From CAYZNE01 sp964461035 (GTDB lineage: Archaea; Nanobdellota; Nanobdellia; Woesearchaeales; CAYZNE01): DNA of 25,568 nucleotides. A model generated the notes under the pieces. That model worked only from the letters and a program-made list of their open reading frames with translations. It had not been told where the DNA came from and did no database searches. The position numbers were made by a program, and so were the translations under genes. The stretch is taken from assembly GCA_964461035.1 (NCBI GenBank), contig CAYWRI010000018.1:1-25568 (forward strand), written 5' to 3'. Below, one piece after another: positions 23,401-25,568 of the stretch (position 1 is the first letter of the stretch; each line of letters opens with the position of its first letter).

Positions 23401-25568
23401 GAAATAGGTGTTTGGCAGTTTGTTACTGGAACTTACAATGGAACTCATACTAAAATTTATATTAATGGAGATTTACAAACTACTGTTGTAAATGATATAG
23501 CTCAAAATTTATTTTCTAATACAGAAAAGGTATATCTTGGTGCTGATGAAGATTTAACAACTAGATGGTTTAATGGTTCGATTGATGAAGTTAAAATATG
23601 TGATTTCGCTTTATTCCCTGAGCAAATAACTGCAGAATATCAAGCAGGTTTGGCTAACCATTCTCTTAATATGATTGTTTCTAATGAAACTGTTAAGGGT
23701 GATACTTGGAGTGTTACTGTTACCCCTAATGATGGTCTTAATGATGGCGTTAGTATTTTAAGTAATGATTTGATTATTGGGAATACTCCTCCAGTTACTA
23801 ATAATATTATTTTGAATGCCACCAGTTTTTTAAATATTACTACAGATAATTTGACTAGTTATTTTAGTTTTAGTGATATTAATGGTGATTCTCAAGTTTT
23901 GAATGAAACTTGGTGGTATATTAATGACGAGCATAATCCTAATTTGGATAATTTGACAATTATTGATTCTGCCAATATAAGTAAAAATGAAGAGTGGATT
24001 TTCTCTGTTAAGGTTTATGATGGTGAGGATTGGAGCGAATGGATTAATTCTAGTTCTTTGATTATTGAAAACGCTGCACCTTTAACTCCAACCGTTTTAA
24101 TTCCGATAACAGGAGCTTATAATAATACTATAAAAATTAGTTGTTCGGGTTCATCTGATGATGATAAGGATAGTTTATTTTATACTATTCAAACAAATAG
24201 AAATGGCTCTTGGATATCAATTGTTACAGATGATGCAGATGGTAATTACTCATGGAACATTAGTAATTTTGGTGAACAGAATAGTGTTGATTTAAGATGT
24301 AGAGTTACGGATTTTGTTACTTTTTCTGATTATTTTAATCCTGAAGGAACTATTAATTTAGATAATTTAGCACCAAGATTAATTTCTAAAGGAAGCAATC
24401 ACACAACCAAATATGGTGATGTTGTTTCATTTAATGTAACTTTTAATGATTCTAATTTGGATACTTGTATTTTTGAATACTACGATGGTTCAGTGTGGAA
24501 TAATACAACAAACACTAATTGTAATTCAGAAGAAGTTTGGACTGTTGAAAAAACAATTACTGCGACTCGAGGCATGTTGATTAATTGGTCGTGGTATGCT
24601 AATGATACTCTTAGTCAAATAAATCACACAACTTATAATAATTTTATTATCAATAATTCTATGCCTGTCATTTCTAATGTTGTTTTGAATTCTAGTAGTA
24701 GTTTGAATGTTACAACAGACAATTTAAGTGTAAGTTTTAGCGGTGTTGATGTGGATTCTGATTCCATAACAAATATTACTGATTGGAGAAAAGATGGTGA
24801 AAGTATTGCTATTTTGAATATGCCTTTTGATACTAATTCTTCTAGTATTGCTAAAGATTATTCTACTTTTAGTAATGATGGTTCTTTGATTGGACACGCT
24901 CCAACATGGATTTCTTCTGGTAAAGTTGGTGGTGCTTATAGTTTTGACGGCGTAGATGATTATGTTGATTGTGGAAATAATACGAGTTTGGATGTTGATG
25001 ATATTACTGTTTCCGCATGGATAAAGCCAACAAGCATAGTAGGTTTAAATATAATTGTAGGAAGATATAAAGTAGGAATAGAAGAAAGAAGTTGGTTATT
25101 TAGACTAAGTGATAAAAAACTTCAATTGAGATTAAGCACTGATGGAACCAACAATATTGTACTAACAACAAATGATGACCTTGTTTCCTTAAATGAATGG
25201 CACCATGTAGTTTTCACAAAAAGCAACACAACACGTGTCTACGTAAATGGAATAGAAAAAAGTTTGGATAATAATTTTTCAGATAATTTATTCAATCCAA
25301 CAACACATCTATTAATTGGAAATTACAATGGTACTAACCTATTTTTCAACGGTTTAATTGACAATGTGATAATATACAATCATTCACTAAGTACTGAACA
25401 AATCCAAGCAAACTACAATGCGGAAGTTATAGAACATCAAGTTCAAACACTTGTATCGGATGAAACTTCAAAAGGAAACACTTGGTCTATTAGTATTACT
25501 CCCAATGATGCTATTGAAGATGGTATAACTATTTTAAGTAACAATTTAACTATTGAAAACACTGCACC
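11443..25568 (+). CDS. Giant cell-surface protein with Ig-like, Asp-box and LamG domains (3' end outside window)
   Basis: Open frame from TTG 11443 to the window edge: at least 4,708 residues and no stop. Order: cytoplasmic coiled coil (about 1-79), one membrane anchor (81-100, SAIILLVIVAVFVLLFIF), an Asn/Ser/Thr-rich stalk with dense N-x-S/T sites (about 110-375), an Ig-like domain (about 436-506), a Lys/Glu-rich segment (590-673), a conserved D-NNNG-ID-ISW-VPHLSNQTY block (774-803), Asp-box repeat region 1 (about 930-1330), Ig-like domains including a six-Cys one (1367-1425), Asp-box region 2 (about 1650-2013), then Ig/PKD-like domains with five LamG domains. The anchor has no cleavage motif and basic residues on its inner side, so the bulk faces outside. 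Role inferred: adhesion or glycan binding, probably glycosylated. Similar architectures are known from DPANN and other uncultured archaea. Shorter ORFs in other frames here are shadows. Confidence 0.96.
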   Translation, partial: MGKIGELKILEKERELLSTSTLVLHEKFKNSEIDIEELEKYKAIISQPDEHTKKLSSLNNKISQLNQDILKTQNKRNHKPSAIILLVIVAVFVLLFIFNFNTMTGFFTYQETETHSLTLEMALYSNSNISVNFSNVISLKINGFIRNFTNSSNMTIIARTNKGNYVLVNSATISELLPDSQKGITNIITGFVTDNTISNESNNTSENVSINDSVAEYINNSFFNVSINESQNTSQDNNLINDTINSSINQSDNESSTISINESQEIIIPEINLSLNETNNTNTNLSEINLSETNTSINTNTTLQLINASYNTSINQTINESLNISTDINTSGNKSNILNISINDSINDKLNISLNITQINITNQTINISNGLTLNLDNACGNACILESVNILELIILIDNCVLELNKLEYNSVSTNMPPEQIRNFSNVSVVVNESINFSLPNYFQDDNNILFFDSKEVPELGIEFSENNLFLIPNKVGLYEFYVYASDSEAIITSNTFWINVVDNISSVTNVSTKLSLIETTEKTQIRILEPVNWTKTIRLSRNKSWINNSSTIDTSIPSQMFNLNISFIKNVSTQKIEEQILITETTKENITELTNIVQEKALQKLNDSLSALEITTTNKEAKKNFEEKQQQTEDKLNKIKKDKEEKEDKGKKGKDKKVKEDKKNKGKDDNSSEQIELVKVNETSSKEINLTFNISQDTDEIIITYQTEAPVILEKTISETTKEITISSDFHYENITTYTYLEDNAKKEQLNLYQTTNNTKTLIFTDLIQYTDSNNNGFIDMISWEVPHLSNQTYQLEINILNPYSYLRDGDTWYVRFNTTGNGNLTIWSNNSFWKEIINDSNETIDEMSFLNISCGNNSLLDSLIIIDEHNNSYNYSNILSNDSIKPSKFLIENYSCDLTGEFVNYMNIAGYATLTFEFANQNATVTDYAYDPVDSDFLPLSQTSVNNAMVVWISDDEPYISGRYMPRFATTSNAGTSWNTSFITKDLNQYSEEKDRHYPSLAINLDGNAVMIGKNGSSNNFIMEFDYNGSSGLWGGYDSNFYSYVASSGMVSTYMNNSIIVGSGTSNSYAPYYSFSNDSGNSWSTYSETLNNYDFEYVYQIPSFTYLSNGDGLLVFKNDKSPYNYLSYFWNSSNSSWANIGVVEGTNIGASYASLTDIAAYSNKKAWFIWCDYDATGDPVFVRLWNGTDWEDSITLDSSLNDMYFNGPRIACGSGDKCMAVWIDTSYNLEYSYYNGSDWSSADADIGISIDVQKGSRFSVAVDSNGDAILCYIDNDAADLYSITYDSSSEEWSSSTKISDDVNEYYIGGFGTGCDIKLFSDDYTVIPPTNSVPTLASISDSTESISYGETQTITANTIGDSDSDILQFVCCADDSNTCVPSYYENICSGGNYENRNSPYSATCTYSVNGSVGTEYVRCAMGDLENYSTIVSENYTIINSVPVTLSSRIYPVDPSFVHDLQGFCNVSDAEVDDVRYYYEWYNNSVLYSADVSGSYSGNVEVNVGNISSSLTSLDENWTFSCLANDGVSNASTWINSSVIIQNLAPISLPKITPYSSYVNQDLDFYCNSSDIEGDNIDYLWTIYNGSSLFDSGSSEDNAQGVALKVLTVSKDDINANEIWTLSCEANDSFSSLIKNMSVLINRYNTIDNAIISWVNQSRYPIWAVKNESSITAQGEITTDVLASGHDTTRIGLTMNPAGEGNAIWYSDTDSDIHVYDWNTTDWVSGNNLGTGYYMGSSSIDRYSNNVMAVWGTSSSSNAPYYGVSEDGGVSWLDSSKEIELDTYDKYAHNNDITFRYLSDGTGLLLYRYSISPYNLIYVFWDGDSWSEVGILDNGYNSNVNMDESKSKADIGVLPNGEAFVAWSNPSMSGDPIRIVKWDGNSFGDVITIDSSANNGDYSGASISCNFNGNCVVVWKDSSYYLEFARFDGSSWSSDNVDVDGSSYWAKNYVYGVFDLKIDDYNNAILVWYNYAQTNVDYATYDWDSNVWTEGTETIGSLYSSISYGDGPQIILIPQNNLKPVVSNVILNSSSGDNLTGDNLSGWFDYFDADGDVMILNETRWFVNGTHNSSFDNLTFIGSDNTSINENWTFSVRVFDGYNWSPWVNSSNLTIGNAAPTISNIELNSSSGNNVTSDNLTVSFTSSDNDNDPLTNITDWRKDGESIALINLPFNTNDSSITKDYSTFGNNGTLVNSPTWISDGKVGGAYEFDGTAACTSSCASYNIITTPSFSLGDNLSVCFWAKPRRSEIKEMVIHGTASTGGFELYQNGINIALRGGGSSPAVTGLSALTIGEWRYICGVISGTEGKLYGNGILLNTGAVANPDNTARQLGIGAYLSTGAYAFNGSIDEVKIYNHSLSPEQINASYHAGLNSHSLQTIVSQETTLEDNWSVVVTPTDGVDDGVSVLSNDLIIINAVPDIVSVSANVSYVKEDDSILVSTLGANDIDDDTLRLECGLSDSASDLCVGDYGTDERNCSFDSSWTDDIAHTIYCRVNDSYGVSNPDETTNVTADNTIPTLGIPEIYSGTVYGNYYDGTISIRSSVSDLGSGINISSCEYSINNGNDWASASYNSSYCQKTALSPAVNISIKFRVSDNLSQQNTSIARNYTYDNIAPGCIIESITEIDNSSYQYVNGSTIYYNTITMGSFSVNVTSFDNGSGMQKVDFPNTVSNGINDTSYPYLLEYNWETDDTFDDNATVTSYDNLNISNTCDFVVNRDITEPSGGSVTYDDGFYSLSSVQVAFSNGTDSESGINSSSATLEKQEATLSAGACSSFGSWSQIGSADPSSPYTDDALEDAKCYRYRYNISDNVGNQKSYNSSNTFKSDITAPVINYNANSISNGSYSQDWIFINVSATEENIDAVRINLNGAWNDSLSCSGSAPDFDCNLNITDLNDGNYSFYVWGNDTAGNFNISSNRTVILDTTTPIITWELPTPTNEEAIDYSDLYLNTTITDASNTSAFFDFDNTLVAYWSMDSHNSTGIYDNSSYNNFGSFKGELSTSSIISGKYGEGLELNGVGNYVNFGNDASLNPETKNFSVAMWVKVIETSGYAGILTKGFTPAYGVFYTSTNDEIGLYVKSGSAHTKIVISSYYDQWIYAVWTVDRTNDIQKSYLNGNFNTQTTNAIVGDVTSTYNFNIGRYSSSESQYFEGSIDEVKIFNRVLSPEEINASYNNGKYRLYNNFTNLSNGIYNYSAYAIDQFGNLKISEERSVTIFANQAPTISSLRINPLVPHSIDNLSSYCTASDIDNNNVSYYYKWYKNGDLNITGELFGNYSSDVEVNVYNLNYTNTVEEDNWTFSCLANDGWLNSSWSNITVVISNNTVPVVSNVILNSGSELNVSVDNLSVSFSSNDNNGESVTNITDWRKEGKSLAILNMPFESNSSVIAKDYSTSGNDGSLTGHAPTWTSSGKVGGAYEFDGIENYIDCGNVESANGLTNITVSLWVYSTNFVQDGMLVVKNPANVVWEFYLEASSLRWRGGSIAKTLIASSLPSNNNWHHLVVVQSGTDATMYIDGQVKSNNNVTALGSSSENIYIGKYTGGYNFNGSIDEVQVYNYSLSFEQINVSYHAGLNNHSVQTIVSNETKLGDNWSVAVTPNDGLEDGITVLSNNLKIINDVPTTPSVLTPISGAYNNTIEISCSGSSDSDKDNLTYAIETNKTGSWTALVENDADGNYSWNISSFGEENNVDFKCLANDGFDVSNYFNPEGTINLDNLAPRLISKGSNHTIKYGNVVSFNVTFNDSNLDTCTFEYYNGSDWSNTTNNSCISNQVWIVEKTITATRGMLINWSWYANDSIGQMNHTTYDNFILNNSVPVTSSIVLNSSSGNNFTTDNLTVSFTSSDIDNDHTTNITDWRKNDESIAILNMPFDTNDSSTVKDYSSFGNNGSLTNHAPTWTSSGKVGGAYEFDGNGDYVDLGDIDKIDGSSGLTISSWIKPKKLPTGTAPSRIVHKNGVFGFYIEGNDGCPNLNPESIALWIYSQSNQCADSPTDLEIGVWQFVTGTYNGTHTKIYINGDLQTTVVNDIAQNLFSNTEKVYLGADEDLTTRWFNGSIDEVKICDFALFPEQITAEYQAGLANHSLNMIVSNETVKGDTWSVTVTPNDGLNDGVSILSNDLIIGNTPPVTNNIILNATSFLNITTDNLTSYFSFSDINGDSQVLNETWWYINDEHNPNLDNLTIIDSANISKNEEWIFSVKVYDGEDWSEWINSSSLIIENAAPLTPTVLIPITGAYNNTIKISCSGSSDDDKDSLFYTIQTNRNGSWISIVTDDADGNYSWNISNFGEQNSVDLRCRVTDFVTFSDYFNPEGTINLDNLAPRLISKGSNHTTKYGDVVSFNVTFNDSNLDTCIFEYYDGSVWNNTTNTNCNSEEVWTVEKTITATRGMLINWSWYANDTLSQINHTTYNNFIINNSMPVISNVVLNSSSSLNVTTDNLSVSFSGVDVDSDSITNITDWRKDGESIAILNMPFDTNSSSIAKDYSTFSNDGSLIGHAPTWISSGKVGGAYSFDGVDDYVDCGNNTSLDVDDITVSAWIKPTSIVGLNIIVGRYKVGIEERSWLFRLSDKKLQLRLSTDGTNNIVLTTNDDLVSLNEWHHVVFTKSNTTRVYVNGIEKSLDNNFSDNLFNPTTHLLIGNYNGTNLFFNGLIDNVIIYNHSLSTEQIQANYNAEVIEHQVQTLVSDETSKGNTWSISITPNDAIEDGITILSNNLTIENTA
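11683..11742 (+). other. Membrane anchor of the giant protein
   Basis: About 20 hydrophobic residues (81-100), flanked by KRNHK on the cytoplasmic side and N/T-rich sequence outside. There is no small-residue cleavage site, so it acts as an uncleaved N-terminal anchor with a coiled-coil tail inside the cell. Confidence 0.8.
11770..12567 (+). repeat. Asn/Ser/Thr-rich stalk with dense N-glycosylation sites
   Basis: Low-complexity protein sequence built of short units such as NESNNTSENVSINDS and NQTINESLNIS. N-x-S/T occurs every few residues. This suggests an extended, heavily N-glycosylated stalk lifting the domains from the membrane. Confidence 0.75.
13210..13461 (+). other. Lys/Glu-rich charged segment
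   Basis: Residues about 590-673: a helical coiled-coil-like part (EEKQQQTEDKLNKIKKDKEE) followed by a lysine/glycine/aspartate run (KGKKGKDKKVKEDKKNKGK). It is unusually basic for the outside of a cell and could contact acidic envelope glycans or DNA. Function unknown. Confidence 0.7.
13762..13851 (+). other. Conserved D-NNNG-ID-ISW-VPHLSNQTY block
   Basis: Residues 774-803: DSNNNGFIDMISWEVPHLSN then QTYQLEINIL. The Asp/Asn-rich start looks like a calcium-binding loop. I recall similar blocks in other archaeal giant LamG proteins; this is from memory. Codons here end in C far more than in the sequence that follows. Confidence 0.55.
14221..15432 (+). other. Sialidase-like (Asp-box) repeat region 1
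   Basis: Residues about 927-1330. Strand-rich repeats with VVWI or AVWIDT-type blades and exposed Trp. Asp-box motifs: T-x-N-x-G-x-x-W at 974-981 and an exact S-x-D-x-G-x-x-W at 1079-1086 (SNDSGNSW). Asp boxes mark beta-propellers of the sialidase/BNR type. The catalytic arginine triad and Tyr/Glu of sialidases cannot be confirmed, so binding is likelier than catalysis. Confidence 0.65.
15433..16380 (+). other. Ig-like domains, first one with six cysteines
   Basis: About three beta-sandwich modules beginning NSVPTLASIS, NSVPVTLSSRIYP and LAPISLPKITP. The first has Cys at residues 1373, 1374, 1381, 1390, 1406 and 1421, which could form disulphides. The later two share ENWTFSCLANDG and EIWTLSCEANDS, a typical PKD/Ig end motif. 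Confidence 0.65.
16381..17481 (+). other. Sialidase-like (Asp-box) repeat region 2
   Basis: Residues about 1647-2013. An exact Asp box S-x-D-x-G-x-x-W at 1766-1773 (SEDGGVSW). The order of motifs copies region 1: AP-YY-S/G, Asp box, a SDGTGLLL or SNGDGLLV turn, a W-D/N-G-DSW turn, then a CVVVW or CMAVW strand. The two regions are therefore an internal duplication that has diverged. Confidence 0.65.
17497..17793 (+). other. Simple Ig/PKD-like domain (no insertion)
   Basis: Residues about 2019-2117: begins KPVVSNVILNSSSG, has RWFVNGTHNSS in the middle, and ends INENWTFSVRVFDGYNW then NSSNLTIGNAAP. It shows the intact form of the domain that elsewhere carries a LamG insertion. A second intact copy is at 23791-24078. 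Confidence 0.7.
17794..18690 (+). repeat. Ig-like domain carrying LamG 1
   Basis: Begins PTISNIELNSSSGNN with NITDWRKDGESIA. The frame passes into a LamG core (about 17950-18530): KDYSTFGNNGTLV, GKVGGAYEFDG, LSVCFWAKPR, AFNGSIDEVKIYNHSLSPEQ. It then returns to Ig sequence HSLQTIVSQETTLEDNWSVV to LSNDLII. LamG domains are about 200-residue jelly-roll sandwiches that often bind glycans. Confidence 0.75.
18691..20310 (+). other. Run of Ig/Big-like domains without LamG
   Basis: Residues about 2417-2956. At least five strand-rich modules with linkers such as DNTIPTLGIPEIY, DNIAPGCIIES, DITEPSGGSVTY, DITAPVINYNAN and DTTTPIITWELP. Scattered Cys pairs are present. Typical of domains that space out adhesins. 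Confidence 0.65.
20311..20970 (+). other. LamG 2, stand-alone
   Basis: Residues about 2957-3176. It starts with FDNTLVAYWSMDSHNSTGIY, has YGEGLELNGVGNYVNFGNDA, FSVAMWVKV, and ends EGSIDEVKIFNRVLSPEEIN. Unlike the other four, it is not flanked by the split NITDWRK/IVSNET halves, though a NITDWRK-free linker (SNGIYNYSAYAIDQFG) follows. Confidence 0.75.
21394..22281 (+). repeat. Ig-like domain carrying LamG 3
   Basis: Begins TVPVVSNVILNSGSELN with NITDWRKEGKSLAILNMPFE; LamG core AKDYSTSGNDGSLTGHAPTW, GKVGGAYEFDG, FNGSIDEVQVYNYSLSFEQ; then HSVQTIVSNETKLGDNWSVA to LSNNLKI. Same layout as copies 1, 4 and 5. Confidence 0.75.
22282..24078 (+). repeat. 1,797-nt internal repeat, copy A
   Basis: Contains an Ig-like pair (PISGAYNNTIEISCSGSSD, NLAPRLISKGSNHT, ATRGMLINWSWYAND), Ig-like domain with LamG 4 (NITDWRK at 22975, LamG core about 23020-23640) and a simple Ig-like domain. 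Copy B starts at 24079. Two anchor points, GTT at 22297/24094 and NITDWRK at 22975/24772, both give exactly 1,797 nt (599 codons). Confidence 0.85.
24079..25568 (+). repeat. 1,797-nt internal repeat, copy B (cut by window edge)
   Basis: Repeats copy A in order: PITGAYNNTIKISCSGSSDD, NLAPRLISKGSNHT, ATRGMLINWSWYAND, then the Ig-like domain with LamG 5 (NITDWRK at 24772, core about 24830-25430). The part from 24340 to about 24480 is almost the same as copy A, with mostly silent differences. The window ends at NTAP, where copy A begins its simple Ig-like domain. Confidence 0.85.

Noticed and set aside
13017..23822. Many shorter ORFs on both strands inside the giant gene (for example 13225-13470, 17736-17975, 18817-19167)
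   Set aside because: They are shadows of the single long frame; their products are biased low-complexity sequence such as poly-Phe/Leu opposite lysine codons.
17794..25568. CRISPR or phage-like repeat array
   Set aside because: Repeats are long, in frame and encode protein domains; there are no short identical repeats with unique spacers.

Overview
The window looks like AT-rich DNA from an archaeon, most likely a DPANN lineage such as Woesearchaeota or Pacearchaeota; the lineage is inferred, not computed. Archaeal markers are an archaeal/eukaryotic-type tryptophanyl-tRNA synthetase, ribosomal protein L10e, a TruD pseudouridine synthase, an NFACT-R (DUF814) protein, an HTH_10 (bacterio-opsin-activator type) regulator and a double Lrp/AsnC regulator. 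Most genes also have an A/T-rich TATA box about 25-30 nt before the start codon, as expected for leaderless archaeal transcripts. I found no tRNA, rRNA, CRISPR array or insertion sequence.

Positions 1-11100 hold ordinary, mostly single-gene units on alternating strands. In order: 3' part of trpS (+); a multipass protein resembling a degenerate site-2 protease (-); a small basic protein (+); a 44-residue acidic protein with its own hairpin terminator (-); a double Lrp-type regulator (+) converging on L10e (-); a five-helix membrane protein (-); a SAM methyltransferase (+) converging on truD (-); a VIT1/CCC1-like transporter (-) divergent from a small secreted protein (+); a two-helix membrane protein and an HTH_10 regulator (-) sharing promoter motifs; a 46-residue ORF (-) divergent from an NFACT-R protein (+); an unrecognised 129-residue protein (+); and a gene of 142 codons broken by a one-base frameshift (-).

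Positions 11443-25568 are one uninterrupted reading frame that runs off the right edge: at least 4,708 residues with no stop. It starts at TTG with a well-placed GGTGAG ribosome site. Its TATA box overlaps a perfect 10-bp inverted repeat, a strong operator candidate. The protein has a short cytoplasmic coiled coil, one membrane anchor, and a huge outside part: an Asn/Ser/Thr-rich stalk crowded with N-x-S/T sites, a lysine-rich segment, two sialidase-like (Asp-box) repeat regions, many Ig/PKD-like domains and five LamG (concanavalin-like) domains. Four of the five LamG domains are inserted inside an Ig-like domain, and a 1,797-nt unit is repeated near the right end. It is best read as a giant cell-surface adhesin or glycan-binding protein. 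Its short patches of different synonymous codon use suggest domain cassettes have been shuffled or converted.

The housekeeping genes do not form an obvious pathway with the giant gene. The most noteworthy content is the giant protein, its operator, the LamG-in-Ig nesting, the frameshifted gene and the small genes with convincing promoters.
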